A stretch of DNA of 64,000 bases, taken from positions 3,100,001 through 3,164,000 of the forward strand of contig OZ253953.1 in assembly GCA_965267335.1 (NCBI GenBank), written 5' to 3'. Every line of letters starts with the position of its first letter. The stretch's first letter is position 1. Source of the DNA: G965267335 sp965267335. GTDB taxonomy: Bacteria; Bacteroidota; Bacteroidia; Cytophagales; JAAEPT01. The notes under the pieces were generated by a model. The model did no database searches. It had not been told where the DNA came from and saw only the letters and a list, made by a program, of their open reading frames with translations. Position numbers and translations under genes: made by a program. Of the stretch, positions 9,117-19,087 are shown in pieces.

Positions 9117-9118
9117 GG

Positions 9119-10717
9119 CTATAGCTTAAAAAGATTGACGTATGTTTTCTTACCGGTGAACCCCTTCTTTCCAACCAAGACCAATTGGCTGCCAAGGTAA
9201 TCCATTTCTTCGTCAAAATTATCAAACCATACCGTATAATCACGTATGTAGGTTAACTTATTATCGTTAGGTAGTGAAATATTTTTATGTTTGTTTCCGG
9301 TAGCCGCATCAATCTCGACATACCTTATATCATTCAGGGCCCCTCCTTTTCCAATTGCAGAATGTAATATCCTTATCCTATCATCCAGACCAAAATCCAC
9401 ATAATGTGAAGAATTGGTTAAACCAAAGTTCAGCATGGACTCCTGATACTTCACGATATAATTTTCCCACATTAGTGCATCAGCTGCATTAAATGAAAAG
9501 ATCAACATATTACCTGTAATGGAACTACCAGCCCTAAGTTGCCAGGTTTCTATATCATTTTGAGCATCCGGATTGTATGGATATTCCCCCATCTTTAAGA
9601 ATCTCTTTTCGAGCACAATCACTATTTTCTCGAACTGGTTGATGTGGAAATCTGTAATATCATAATTCGTCCAGTCGTCCTCAAAACTCATTTTCATTGT
9701 CTTCTGAGAAGCTTCCACACTGGATTTCAGCGATTGACTCAATTCATGGAAATGTACCTTATCAATTAGGTTTGTAGCAAAATTAAATTTCGCATAGGTC
9801 ACCCCAAGTAGCACCCCGTTCCTCTTATTCAAATTCACCACATAGACTATATCATCCCTGATAATCTTCATCTTGAGATTATCTCTTTTACTACTGGCTG
9901 TCTGAATATCAAGCAATTGGTTTTCTCGTGTTGAAAGATGGTACTTTACCACTACAATCTTTCCTCCTCTGTTAGAATTAAGGATAAACACTTCATTGTT
10001 ATCATTGATACCAATACCGTAATTCAAATACCCGTTGTCAATAGGAACAATTCCACTGTCCAATTTTTGAAACTGAGTATCCATAATTTTGGCATTAGCG
10101 ATAAGGTTTGTTTGACTATAGTCAAATATATAGCTCAGCACCTTCTTTTTATTGGGGGAGTATTCTACTTGAAACTGGTATTGTACCGGTGTCACAGCAC
10201 CTTCATTTACACTTGCCCCTAATGCATTTTCAAAGGTCTCTTTAGCTCCCGCCTTCCCAAACTGAGCCTTCCATTCTCCTACCGAAACTTTGTGAATCAC
10301 TGTCTTTGACAGTTCGGCTCCATTTTTTACATCATATGACCATGCTTCCAGCTGAGCCACTTTATTCTTTGTATCTGCAGACTCTATAAGTAAGATGATT
10401 CTATTGTCTTTTATTAAGAAACTATGAAAACTATGCACATCCTCGAAAGAAATCTCAACCCCCCATTTCTTTTCCAGAATTTTAGAATGACGTTCAAGAA
10501 CGTAATCTGCCTTCCCTGATATCCCTCCTTTTATCTTCGAGAATGCGATGAAATCATTGTCATCAAGCTTAACCATTTTGCGAGCTGAACCTGGGCGAAC
10601 TGCCGAGCTTAATGAAAACTCCTGCTCATTAAGCAATTGCCCATAACTGCCAATACTAAGCAACACAGCCAATAACACGAATGGTATTCTTACTAATGTT
10701 TTCAATTTAATCATCAA
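9119..10717 (-). CDS. Exported protein of unknown function
   Basis: 532 residues with a clear signal peptide (residues 1-27: Lys/Arg-rich start, hydrophobic core, then SYGQ). There is no Cys at the cleavage site, so it is periplasmic or outer-membrane associated rather than a lipoprotein. The mature part alternates short hydrophobic strands with polar turns (for example ILLIESADTKNKVAQLEAW, FILNSNRGGKIVVVKYH), suggesting a beta-propeller or other all-beta fold. I see no enzymatic motif and no T9SS sorting domain at the C-terminus. It sits directly upstream of punA and 32 bases downstream of bioA. Function unknown. Confidence 0.75.
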   Translation of the reverse strand: MMIKLKTLVRIPFVLLAVLLSIGSYGQLLNEQEFSLSSAVRPGSARKMVKLDDNDFIAFSKIKGGISGKADYVLERHSKILEKKWGVEISFEDVHSFHSFLIKDNRIILLIESADTKNKVAQLEAWSYDVKNGAELSKTVIHKVSVGEWKAQFGKAGAKETFENALGASVNEGAVTPVQYQFQVEYSPNKKKVLSYIFDYSQTNLIANAKIMDTQFQKLDSGIVPIDNGYLNYGIGINDNNEVFILNSNRGGKIVVVKYHLSTRENQLLDIQTASSKRDNLKMKIIRDDIVYVVNLNKRNGVLLGVTYAKFNFATNLIDKVHFHELSQSLKSSVEASQKTMKMSFEDDWTNYDITDFHINQFEKIVIVLEKRFLKMGEYPYNPDAQNDIETWQLRAGSSITGNMLIFSFNAADALMWENYIVKYQESMLNFGLTNSSHYVDFGLDDRIRILHSAIGKGGALNDIRYVEIDAATGNKHKNISLPNDNKLTYIRDYTVWFDNFDEEMDYLGSQLVLVGKKGFTGKKTYVNLFKL

Positions 10718-10749
10718 CTAAAGTATGACATTTGACCTATTTGAGTGGT

Positions 10750-12024
10750 CTAAATTTCTTCCAGAACCTCAGAAATGGCATCATAAATGATATCCAAATC
10801 TTCACTTGAAATGACGTAGGGCGGCAACACGTATATTATGTTCCCTAACGGTCGGAGTAGGATATTCTTTGCCAGAAACTTAAGATAAAGTTTATCCCTT
10901 ATCTCATTAAAATAAGAGGATTTTCCTCCCGTTTCAACTTCTAACGCAAGAATTGTTCCTAAAGCTTTAGCTGACCTGATTTTTTCATGTGAATCAAATC
11001 TGTCTCGAGCTTCAGATTGTTTTACGCAAATTCTCTGAATATCGTTTTGCGTTTTTTCCCTTTGTAAAATCTCAAAACTCTTTACCGAAGCTGCACATGA
11101 AATTGGATTCGCAGTATAGGAGTGACCGTGATAAAAAGACGGGTTTCCTCCGGATTGAATAAAGGCTTGTTCTATTCTTTCATTAACCACAGTAAGCCCT
11201 AATGGCAATGTCCCTCCGGTTATTCCCTTGGACATACACATGATGTCCGGTTTTACCTCACAGTGATCGCTGGCAAAATTTTTCCCTGTTCGGCCAAAAC
11301 CGGTCAATACCTCATCAGCAATACACACCACCTTAAATTCCTTGGCCACTTCAAGTAATTGATTCAAAATAGCAGCATCATAAATTCTCATACCCCCTGC
11401 TCCTTGTAAAAGAGGTTCGTAGATAAAACATGCAGGTGGTTGCTCTTCACAAATCTTTCTAAAATGATCAACCACCGATTCATCTTCAGGAAAAGGTATA
11501 AACTCTACACCAAAAAGGTAAGGCTCAAACGTAGTATGGAATGTCCCCCTGGCTCCAACACTCATTGCACCGAATGTATCACCATGATAAGCACCATCAA
11601 GAGCCACAACTGTTGCTCGTTGCTCACCAATGAGTTCCCAATATTTTAGGGCAAACTTAATCGCTACTTCCACACTGGTACTCCCATCGTCTGAGAAAAA
11701 AGTCCTTCGCATTGTATCAGGGACAATACTTAATATATTTTCACTAATCATGGCTGCTGGTTCATGACTAAATCCAGCAAAGATCACATGCTCAAGACTT
11801 TTAGCCTGGTTGTATATTGCCTCAGCGATCTCCTCGTTTGCATGTCCATGGATGTTAACCCACCAACTTGAGATGGCATCAATTATCTGATTATCGTTAT
11901 AGTCATAGATATAGGCGCCCTTGGCCTTTTTTATTGGTATTATCTCATCCCCTCCTTTTACTGGAGAAAAGGGATGCCAAATGGTTTTATTGTCTATACT
12001 TTTTATCTGATCAGCTGTCATCAT
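10750..12024 (-). CDS. bioA: Adenosylmethionine-8-amino-7-oxononanoate aminotransferase
   Basis: 424 residues, a class III PLP aminotransferase. BioA features are the N-terminal IWHPFSPVKG, the SSWWVNIHGHAN motif, GAYHGDTFGAMS, and the PLP-lysine segment MCMSKGITGGTLPLGLT. It transfers an amino group from SAM to 8-amino-7-oxononanoate, forming 7,8-diaminononanoate. It is the last gene of the operon bioB-bioF-bioD-bioA and overlaps bioD by 4 bases (ATGA type). The ATG at 12024 is followed directly by a second ATG; either may be used. Confidence 0.96.
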   Translation of the reverse strand: MMTADQIKSIDNKTIWHPFSPVKGGDEIIPIKKAKGAYIYDYNDNQIIDAISSWWVNIHGHANEEIAEAIYNQAKSLEHVIFAGFSHEPAAMISENILSIVPDTMRRTFFSDDGSTSVEVAIKFALKYWELIGEQRATVVALDGAYHGDTFGAMSVGARGTFHTTFEPYLFGVEFIPFPEDESVVDHFRKICEEQPPACFIYEPLLQGAGGMRIYDAAILNQLLEVAKEFKVVCIADEVLTGFGRTGKNFASDHCEVKPDIMCMSKGITGGTLPLGLTVVNERIEQAFIQSGGNPSFYHGHSYTANPISCAASVKSFEILQREKTQNDIQRICVKQSEARDRFDSHEKIRSAKALGTILALEVETGGKSSYFNEIRDKLYLKFLAKNILLRPLGNIIYVLPPYVISSEDLDIIYDAISEVLEEI

Positions 12025-12614
12025 AAGTTTAGTTCGCTTGCGTATTTTTTGATTATTGTGTTATCAATTTTTTCCTCTCTGTGTACATGGAGTAACTTTT
12101 TATACCCTGAATATTTCAAAATATGGTTTTCGCTTTCAGGGTTACTGACACCATTAAATACGATTCCTTTCACCGATATATTCCTGCGCTTCAGCTCATT
12201 GATACTCAGTAACGAATGATTAATGCTACCGAGGTACAAGTCACAAACTAATACTACTTCGCAATCAATTTTTTCAATCAAATCAACTATATGCTGCTCA
12301 TCATTGATTGGTACCATAATTCCACCGGCTCCCTCTATGATTAGGTTATCATTTTGTGGTACCTGAATCGAATCTAAATCGATTTTTATACCATCAATTC
12401 GAGCTGCAGCATGTGGAGACATAGGCTCAGTAAGTCTGTAAGCTTCATCATGTATTTTGGTATCAGGTAGTAACTTCCTGATACTATCACGATCTGCTTC
12501 AACTAAACCAGCTTGTATTGGCTTCCAGTAGTCTCGGCCCAATGCCTCACACAATATGGCTGAAATAACCGTTTTACCTGAATCCGTACCAATTGCTGTC
12601 ACGAAATAATTCAT
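12021..12614 (-). CDS. bioD: Dethiobiotin synthetase
   Basis: 197 residues. The N-terminal nucleotide loop reads VTAIGTDSGKTVIS. This is two residues shorter than the GTDTEVGKT loop of E. coli BioD; my recollection is that Bacteroidota BioD proteins share this compact form. WKPIQAG and the EGAGGIMVPI segment near residues 95-104 complete the substrate and Mg/ATP sites. The enzyme closes the ureido ring of 7,8-diaminononanoate using CO2 and ATP. The gene overlaps both neighbours (bioF, bioA) by 4 bases, supporting one transcript. Confidence 0.95.
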   Translation of the reverse strand: MNYFVTAIGTDSGKTVISAILCEALGRDYWKPIQAGLVEADRDSIRKLLPDTKIHDEAYRLTEPMSPHAAARIDGIKIDLDSIQVPQNDNLIIEGAGGIMVPINDEQHIVDLIEKIDCEVVLVCDLYLGSINHSLLSINELKRRNISVKGIVFNGVSNPESENHILKYSGYKKLLHVHREEKIDNTIIKKYASELNL

Positions 12615-13741
12615 TTTATCTCCTCCTTTATCAAATTACAAAGTCCTTCTATTTCTTCCCTACTATTAAAACTATGTAGGCAAATACGCAACCTTTCCTG
12701 TCCCTTTTTTACTGTGGGTGATAATATTGGCCGGACATCATAACCTGCCACCTGGAGCTTAACAGCTAAGCTTTTCACATTATCATTTCCCGGAACACAA
12801 ATTGCTTTGATCGGACCACTTGAATTAATATACCCTGTAACTCCTTCTGTTTCCGAATTAAACAGTTGTATATTTTTCATAAGAGCATCAGTTAATTCAT
12901 AGTTTTCGCTTAAAAAATTATGGATACAATGTATTGAAACAACACTATGTTGTGGTAATGCTGTTGTGTAAATAAAACTTAAGGCAAAATTGATCAAATA
13001 GTCCTTAATCGTTTTATGCCCCACTACTACTGCACCATGACAGCCCATTGCCTTACCAAAAGTATGTACCCTTATGAGAACATCCTGATGGACACCCATT
13101 TGTACGGCCATTCCGGAACCTTTCTCTCCCATGATGCCCGTACTGTGTGCCTCATCTAAAATAATATTTGCTTCATACTTTTTGGCGAGTTCTACAATTT
13201 CAAGTAACGGACAGTTATCTCCATCCATAGAATAGACCGATTCAATGACTACATAAACTTCCCCCTGTGATTTTTGAATTTTCCTTTCCAAGTCTTCCAG
13301 GTCGTTATGCTTAAAGGAAAAGCGATCTGCAAAACTAAGCCGGGCTCCTTCCTTCAAACTGGCATGGATTAGCTCATCATAAATAATTGTATCACCTCTT
13401 TGTGGAATACTCTGTAAAACGGCCGTATTAGCAGCATACCCTGAATTAAAGAGTAGCGCCTCATCTGATTTGTAATGATCGGCCAAAATCTCTTCCAACT
13501 TCACAGTCAATTCATCATTACCTGATAATAGCCGACTACCGGTTGACCCCAACGAAAGCTTATGCCGGGCCAACTCTTCACTCACCTGTTCTATAACATG
13601 GGTATTACTGGATAATCCCAAATAGTCATTGGAGTAGAAATCCACCAGACCTAACGAAGTCTTCAGGGACCTGAAAGAATTGCTTTGAACTCTCTGATCT
13701 AGTTTACTCTGTAGTTTGGTTAAGGCCTTACTCATGGCCAA
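12611..13741 (-). CDS. bioF: 8-amino-7-oxononanoate synthase
   Basis: 376 residues, an alpha-oxoamine synthase of PLP fold type I. Motifs are VDFYSNDYLGLSSN near the N-terminus, GSTGSRLLSGN, the cofactor-binding LDEAHSTGIMGEKGSG and the lysine segment HTFGKAMGCHGAVVVG. It condenses pimeloyl-ACP (or -CoA) with alanine. The family also contains KBL and serine palmitoyltransferases, but the position between bioB and bioD settles the assignment. It lies 3 bases after bioB and overlaps bioD by 4 bases. Confidence 0.94.
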   Translation of the reverse strand: MAMSKALTKLQSKLDQRVQSNSFRSLKTSLGLVDFYSNDYLGLSSNTHVIEQVSEELARHKLSLGSTGSRLLSGNDELTVKLEEILADHYKSDEALLFNSGYAANTAVLQSIPQRGDTIIYDELIHASLKEGARLSFADRFSFKHNDLEDLERKIQKSQGEVYVVIESVYSMDGDNCPLLEIVELAKKYEANIILDEAHSTGIMGEKGSGMAVQMGVHQDVLIRVHTFGKAMGCHGAVVVGHKTIKDYLINFALSFIYTTALPQHSVVSIHCIHNFLSENYELTDALMKNIQLFNSETEGVTGYINSSGPIKAICVPGNDNVKSLAVKLQVAGYDVRPILSPTVKKGQERLRICLHSFNSREEIEGLCNLIKEEIK

Positions 13742-13744
13742 CCC

Positions 13745-14755
13745 TTAGACTTGTGCTGAAGGAATCTGATCAAACTCTACTTTAGGTTGATCACCATCTT
13801 TAAAAGCCTCCCTTGGTTTGATATTCAGCAACTGGAATAGTTCCTTATCAGCATCTACCTCTGGGTTAGGTGTTGTCAATAGCTTATCTCCAGCAAAAAT
13901 AGAGTTAGCACCAGCCATAAAACATAATGCCTGTGATTCATAACTCATTTGTGTTCTTCCCGCTGAAAGCCTTACCATTGCTCCAGGAATTACAATTCTG
14001 GCTGTCGCAATCATCCTGACCATATCCCAAACTGGAACAATAGGCTGCTCTTCTAGCGGAGTTCCCTCAACCGGTACCAAAGCATTTACTGGAACTGATT
14101 CTGGATGTATTGGCAGGTTGGCGAGTGTTACCAACATATCTACCCGATCATCAATACTTTCACCCATTCCAATTATTCCCCCGGAACAGACAGAAAGTTT
14201 ATTCTTCTGAACATTTTCAATAGTGTCTAACCGATCTTTATATGTTCTTGTTGAGATGATATCATCGTAATGCTCTTCGCTCGTATCAAGGTTATGATTA
14301 TAAGCATATAAACCGGCTTCCTTCAGTTTCTGAGCCTGTTCATCGCTTAGCATTCCAAGAGTACAGCAAACCTCCATCCCCATAGAGTTGACACCCTTAA
14401 CCATATCAAGCACCTTATCAAAGTCTCTATTGTCTCTTGCTTCTCTCCAGGCTGCCCCCATACAAAAGCGAGTACTCCCATTGTCTTTAGCTTCTTGTGC
14501 TTTTGACAGCACCTCATCTACCTCCATAAGCTTATGTACCTTAACATCAGTGTGGTACCTTGCTGCCTGTGGGCAATACGCACAATCTTCAGGACACCCT
14601 CCGGTTTTTACTGATAGCAGAGTACATACTTGTACTTCCTGAGGATCATGAAACTCTCTATGAACTGTAGCTGCCCGATACACTAATTCCATGAATGGGG
14701 TATCATGTATTTCTCTTATTTCTTCCTTCGTCCAGTTATTTCGTATCTCACTCAT
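13745..14755 (-). CDS. bioB: Biotin synthase
   Basis: 336 residues, a radical-SAM enzyme. The cluster motif CxxxCxxC is visible as Cys54, Cys58 and Cys61 (GGCPEDCAYCPQ). FCMGAAWREARDNRDF, YAYNHNLDTSEEHYD and the late RLSAGRTQMSYESQALCFMAGANSIFAG block (ligands of the sacrificial 2Fe-2S cluster) are all conserved. It inserts sulfur into dethiobiotin. It is the first gene of the biotin operon. bioC and a pimeloyl esterase are absent here, so early pimelate synthesis must be encoded elsewhere or bypassed. Confidence 0.97.
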   Translation of the reverse strand: MSEIRNNWTKEEIREIHDTPFMELVYRAATVHREFHDPQEVQVCTLLSVKTGGCPEDCAYCPQAARYHTDVKVHKLMEVDEVLSKAQEAKDNGSTRFCMGAAWREARDNRDFDKVLDMVKGVNSMGMEVCCTLGMLSDEQAQKLKEAGLYAYNHNLDTSEEHYDDIISTRTYKDRLDTIENVQKNKLSVCSGGIIGMGESIDDRVDMLVTLANLPIHPESVPVNALVPVEGTPLEEQPIVPVWDMVRMIATARIVIPGAMVRLSAGRTQMSYESQALCFMAGANSIFAGDKLLTTPNPEVDADKELFQLLNIKPREAFKDGDQPKVEFDQIPSAQV

Positions 14756-14773
14756 TTGACCTTAATTTGACCA

Positions 14774-14781
14774 CAAAATTA
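14774..14781 (-). promoter_or_regulatory. Candidate -7 element of the biotin operon
   Basis: Minus-strand TAATTTTG fits TAnnTTTG and ends 18 bases before the bioB ATG, predicting a very short leader. No TTG is found at the proper -33 distance, and no BirA-like palindrome was recognised. Confidence 0.45.
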
Positions 14782-14800
14782 ATGAATAAATAATATTAAC

Positions 14801-16588
14801 CTATTCGATAATTAAATCATAGGGCAGTCTTGCCTGTATTTGATTTACCTTTTCTGACAGACTCTTAATCGCCTTTATATATGGCAACATTGCCAGAAGT
14901 TCCTTCCTCTCGACAGACTCCCCCCCTTCCAATGTTTCCATCAATTCCTCAATCACCATTTTCTGACGAGGTAAATATTGGATATCGTATTCTGTAATAC
15001 CAGCCTTAGCTGCGGCAATTTCTATAGCATCACTCAGCGTCCCTAATTTATCCACCAACCCTACTCTATAGGCATCCATACCACTATAGACTCTTCCCTT
15101 TGCCAGTCTATTAACCTCTTCCAATGAGAGCCCCCTAGCCGTAGCAACCCGTTTCAAGAACAATGAATAGATATCCTCAACCTCAGCCTGCATAATTTCT
15201 CTTTCTCTTTCAGTCATTTTTCTGGTACCGGAGCCAAAATCTGAAAATGGTCCCGTGCCCACACGGTCCGTAGTTATACCCAACTTATCTTTCAAAAATG
15301 AATCCACATTAAGCAAAATACCGAAGACTCCAATTGACCCGGTAATCGTAGTTGGATTAGCGACAATACTGTCGCACCCGGTAGCTATATAATATCCTCC
15401 GGAGGCGGCCACATCGGACATTGAGGCAATGACCGGCTTATTCTGTCTGGTGAGCTCCAACTCCTTCCATATTATTTCAGAAGCCAACGCACTTCCCCCG
15501 GGCGAATTAATTCTCAATACAACCGCCTTAATGGTGTCATTGGATCTGGCTTTTCTGATTTCTGTAATCAAACTGGATGAACCTATTTGAAGTTTATCCC
15601 CTTTTCCTCCTACAATTTCACCCTGTGCGACAATTACCGCAACACGATTGTCTGATTTCATTGTAGCTCCGCGACCATGAATTAATTTATTCACACCAAT
15701 ATAATTTAACTTGGTCCCTGAGGGTTCCTCTAAAAGTTCTCTGATCCTTTCCTCGGCATTATGTAAATAGCCTGTATTGGTCACTAGTTTATATTTTAGA
15801 GCATCATTCCCTTTTCTGACCTGAAAAGAATCTGAAAGTGCTCGAAGCTCCTCTGAATCGATCTCTAAATCTTCTGACATTTGATTGATGATTCGGCCAT
15901 ACAAAGACTCTATAAGTACCGTTGTTTGATAGCGACTTGAGTCACTCATATTATCTCTCTGAAGCGGCTCTACCGCACTTTTATAGCTCCCAACCTTAAA
16001 AATTTCAGGCTTCACTCCCAACTTTTCAAGCATACCCTTGATGAATACTTTGTTACTGACTAATCCATTAAATTCAACATATCCTACCGGATTTACATAA
16101 AACTCATCCGACACAGTTGCAAGGAACAAAGCGCGTTCTGAAATGATGTCTGAAAACGTTATCACAAACTTCCCTGACTCCTGAAATTTTCTAATAGCAC
16201 TCCTTAACTCAGCCAACGAGGCATAACCGGCTTGTACATCGGAAATATTGAGAAACACTCCTTGAATTCCTTCTTCAGAAGCAGCTATCTGGAGGGCTTT
16301 TTTGATCTGTCTTAATCCAAGATAGTCCTCCGAAAAAGAGGAGAGGTTGAGATTGCGGATCGGATCGAATTCATAGTCTTCAACGATCGGTTTGGCAAGC
16401 GTAAGCTTCAATATCGACTTGGGTTCGATTTTCGATGGCTTGTTCGTTTCATCAATAGCTAAATTCAGTGTATCCACTAAACCACCTATAACGAAAGATA
16501 TTGCAAGCATAAATCCAACTATCGCCCCTATAGTTGCCGGAAGTAACCTCCCGAAGAATTTTGAGAATAAGTTTCCTAAATTTTTCAT
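14801..16588 (-). CDS. sppA: Signal peptide peptidase SppA, long (67K) form
   Basis: 595 residues, the tandem-domain form found in E. coli. One N-terminal transmembrane segment (about 17-40) anchors it. The general-base lysine is in SYKSAVEPLQ (Lys203) and the nucleophile in SDVAASGGYY (Ser397); the supporting INSPGGSALASEI and NPTTITGSIGVFG motifs are intact. It is a membrane-bound serine protease that degrades signal peptides left in the membrane. It is divergent from folK (51 bases between starts) and lies 45 bases downstream of the bioB start region, transcribed toward the biotin operon. Confidence 0.95.
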   Translation of the reverse strand: MKNLGNLFSKFFGRLLPATIGAIVGFMLAISFVIGGLVDTLNLAIDETNKPSKIEPKSILKLTLAKPIVEDYEFDPIRNLNLSSFSEDYLGLRQIKKALQIAASEEGIQGVFLNISDVQAGYASLAELRSAIRKFQESGKFVITFSDIISERALFLATVSDEFYVNPVGYVEFNGLVSNKVFIKGMLEKLGVKPEIFKVGSYKSAVEPLQRDNMSDSSRYQTTVLIESLYGRIINQMSEDLEIDSEELRALSDSFQVRKGNDALKYKLVTNTGYLHNAEERIRELLEEPSGTKLNYIGVNKLIHGRGATMKSDNRVAVIVAQGEIVGGKGDKLQIGSSSLITEIRKARSNDTIKAVVLRINSPGGSALASEIIWKELELTRQNKPVIASMSDVAASGGYYIATGCDSIVANPTTITGSIGVFGILLNVDSFLKDKLGITTDRVGTGPFSDFGSGTRKMTEREREIMQAEVEDIYSLFLKRVATARGLSLEEVNRLAKGRVYSGMDAYRVGLVDKLGTLSDAIEIAAAKAGITEYDIQYLPRQKMVIEELMETLEGGESVERKELLAMLPYIKAIKSLSEKVNQIQARLPYDLIIE

Positions 16589-16597
16589 ACCGAAATC

Positions 16598-16605
16598 TAT
16601 ATTTG
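16598..16605 (+). promoter_or_regulatory. Candidate -7 element of folK
   Basis: TATATTTG matches TAnnTTTG and ends 33 bases before the folK start codon, within the short divergent region between sppA and folK. No TTG lies at a suitable -33 position. Confidence 0.45.
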
Positions 16606-16638
16606 TAAAAATACATCACTCCTCTTAACATATCAGGA

Positions 16639-17127
16639 TTGAAAGAAAAAATTTATCTCTTATTGGGCGGAAACCTCGGTGATCGGAAATTAAATCTACA
16701 GAATGCCTGCCGACTAATTGAAAAATATGCTGGTGAAATCGTCAGTAAATCATCAATATACGAAACCAAACCCTGGGGAAAGTCAGACCAACCAGACTAT
16801 CTCAATATGGTCATTGAAATCAAGTGTAATCATTCGGCCTCAGAGTTATTAAGAACTTGTCTTGAGATCGAAAAAGAGCTTGGTAGAGTACGATATGAAA
16901 AATGGGGAGAAAGGACAATGGACATTGATATCCTCTTTTATGGCAATGAGATACTTAATACGCCTGATCTCAACATTCCGCACCCTCTATTACACGAAAG
17001 AAAGTATACACTTGTTCCGTTGTGTGAAATCGCAAATGACCTAAAACACCCGGCCATTGGAAAAACGATCATCGATTTATTAAATGAATGCCAGGACCCC
17101 CTTGAGGTAGAAAAGTTAATTGGTTAG
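16639..17127 (+). CDS. folK: 2-amino-4-hydroxy-6-hydroxymethyldihydropteridine pyrophosphokinase
   Basis: 162 residues. HPPK features are IYLLLGGNLGDRKLNL at the N-terminus, SSIYETKPWGKSDQPDYLNMV, and the catalytic block WGERTMDIDILFYGNE followed by IPHPLLHERKYTLVPL. It transfers pyrophosphate from ATP to the pterin alcohol in folate synthesis. The start is TTG; no in-frame ATG exists that would keep the first beta strand. Its stop overlaps the stop of the convergent capD-like gene by 4 bases (TTAG). Confidence 0.95.
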   Translation: MKEKIYLLLGGNLGDRKLNLQNACRLIEKYAGEIVSKSSIYETKPWGKSDQPDYLNMVIEIKCNHSASELLRTCLEIEKELGRVRYEKWGERTMDIDILFYGNEILNTPDLNIPHPLLHERKYTLVPLCEIANDLKHPAIGKTIIDLLNECQDPLEVEKLIG

Positions 17128-19025
17128 GCAATTTTTGGTTTTGAATCCAACTTCTCAAAAACAGAATTATTGCTAATATACTCAGGTATAATATCCTTCA
17201 TTTTACCAACAATTATTTCTGCATCATGCTTTCGCGAGCTATTAATAAGATCCGTAATCTGTTCCGTTACACTCATAAATTCATATTCTCTCACTTGGGC
17301 TATCATGATTTTAGGATTATGAGTAGGCTTCGTATTTTCCTGATCAGCTAACAGTTCCTCATACAATTTCTCCCCCGGCCTAAGACCTGTATAAACCAGT
17401 TGAATATCTTTGCCCAGCTCAAGGCCTGAAAGTTTGATCATTTTCTTCGCCAGATCAACAATTTTGATAGACTTACCCATATCAAACAAGAAAATCTCCC
17501 CTCCTTTGCCCATAGAACCAGCATCCAACACCAACTGACAGGCTTCAGGAATAGTCATAAAGTATCTGGTAATATCGGGGTGTGTAACCGTAACTGGCCC
17601 TCCTTCTGAAATTTGCTTTCTGAATCTTGGAATTACAGAACCATTTGAGCCAAGAACATTACCAAACCGGGTAGTAACAAACCGGGTCACTTTATCCTCT
17701 TTTGCTACTTTCTTATTAAGTGATTGTATATATATTTCAGCAATTCTCTTCGATGCTCCCATAACGCTGGTAGGGTTCACAGCCTTGTCCGTGGAGACCA
17801 TGACAAATTTCTTCACATTGTTTTTAACCGCCAAGTCTGCAATTATTCTTGTTCCCCTCACATTTGTATTGATTGCCTCACTCGGATTCTCCTCCATTAG
17901 AGGAACATGTTTATAGGCTGCTGCATGAAAAATAATATCAGGCGTTTGTGTTGAAAAAATCTCTTCCATCCTGTCCAGGTCAGTAATATCTGCTACAAGA
18001 GTTTGAAACTTTGCCACAAAATGCTTTTCTCGTAGCTCCATTTCAAGATCATACAAAGGAGATTCAGCTTGGTCTATAGCAACAATTTTGTGGGGTGAAT
18101 ATTTATTGACTTGCCGAACAAGTTCACTACCGATCGAACCTGCAGCTCCGGTAATCATTACAACCTTATTGTTGATCTCTCTGGCTATTTGTTTGTCATC
18201 TAATTGAATTTGCTCGCGCCCTAAAACATCTTCGATCCTAACGTCTTTAATCTGACCAAAGCTCAATTCACCATTGATCCACTTATCTACAGGAGGAACA
18301 TTTCGCACATGAATCCCATACGATAAACTCTGCTCAATTAATTCCCTTTTACGTATCGGATCTATATTCTGTATACTTAGAATAAGCATCTCAGCTTTTT
18401 TCTCTTCTATCAATTTCTCAAGCTTTGAAGAATGCTTGATCTCCACCCCGTCCAAGGTTTTCTTTTCTTTAGAGGGGTCATCATCAACAAACGCTACCAC
18501 ATTATAATTGGTCCCAACATCCTGATAAAGGGTCTTTCTTGTTATCATTCCGGCCTCACCAGCACCGTAAATAATTACATTAATCTTTCTTGCATCATAA
18601 TGTTTCCACTCGTAATAGATTATTTTGGCTACGATCCGGAAAGCTGTCATAAACAGCATTGAAACAAAGTAATCAATCAAAAGAATGGAGATGGGAATAA
18701 AGTAAGGCTTGCCAGTGTTATAATTGTATATAATATTGATCAATAAGAATATAACCAGAGAGTAAGTAAGTGCTTCAAAAATTCGCTTGGCATCAATAAT
18801 ACTCGTATACCTGATAATCCCTGCATAGCTTTTAGTCACGTAGAAAAGAATGATTTTTATTCCTACAACTATTGGGATCACCACAGTCAGGTCTAACCAT
18901 ACCGACTCCGGTAACGGTTTAAAATTAAACCGCAGATAATAGGCAAAAAAGATGGATACCAAGACGATGAGAACATCGATCTGAAATACCATCCACCTTG
19001 GTAGTCTTTGAAAAAACTTTAACAT
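17124..19025 (-). CDS. Membrane nucleoside-diphosphate-sugar 4,6-dehydratase (CapD/WbpM/FlaA1 type)
   Basis: 633 residues. Four transmembrane helices occupy about the first 130 residues. A Rossmann-like CoA-binding domain follows (about 145-265, INVIIYGAGEAG), then an extended SDR domain (about 285-580) with NAD motif ITGAAGSIGSELVRQ. The catalytic Ser-Met-Lys set typical of this family appears in MVSTDKAVNPTSVMGASKR, replacing the usual Tyr. The enzyme probably converts UDP-GlcNAc or a related sugar to its 4-keto-6-deoxy form for surface polysaccharide. No other polysaccharide gene is adjacent. It follows fabD by 62 bases. Confidence 0.93.
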   Translation of the reverse strand: MLKFFQRLPRWMVFQIDVLIVLVSIFFAYYLRFNFKPLPESVWLDLTVVIPIVVGIKIILFYVTKSYAGIIRYTSIIDAKRIFEALTYSLVIFLLINIIYNYNTGKPYFIPISILLIDYFVSMLFMTAFRIVAKIIYYEWKHYDARKINVIIYGAGEAGMITRKTLYQDVGTNYNVVAFVDDDPSKEKKTLDGVEIKHSSKLEKLIEEKKAEMLILSIQNIDPIRKRELIEQSLSYGIHVRNVPPVDKWINGELSFGQIKDVRIEDVLGREQIQLDDKQIAREINNKVVMITGAAGSIGSELVRQVNKYSPHKIVAIDQAESPLYDLEMELREKHFVAKFQTLVADITDLDRMEEIFSTQTPDIIFHAAAYKHVPLMEENPSEAINTNVRGTRIIADLAVKNNVKKFVMVSTDKAVNPTSVMGASKRIAEIYIQSLNKKVAKEDKVTRFVTTRFGNVLGSNGSVIPRFRKQISEGGPVTVTHPDITRYFMTIPEACQLVLDAGSMGKGGEIFLFDMGKSIKIVDLAKKMIKLSGLELGKDIQLVYTGLRPGEKLYEELLADQENTKPTHNPKIMIAQVREYEFMSVTEQITDLINSSRKHDAEIIVGKMKDIIPEYISNNSVFEKLDSKPKIA

Positions 19026-19087
19026 ATACTTTGCTCTGATTAATTAAAAAGTCTTTTCCCTCAACTTGTACAATTGAGCTTACATAC

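Noticed and set aside
19026..19087. CTCAA/TTGAG inverted repeat after fabD as a terminator
   Set aside because: Stem of only 5 bp with a long loop and a weak T tract; not enough to support termination.
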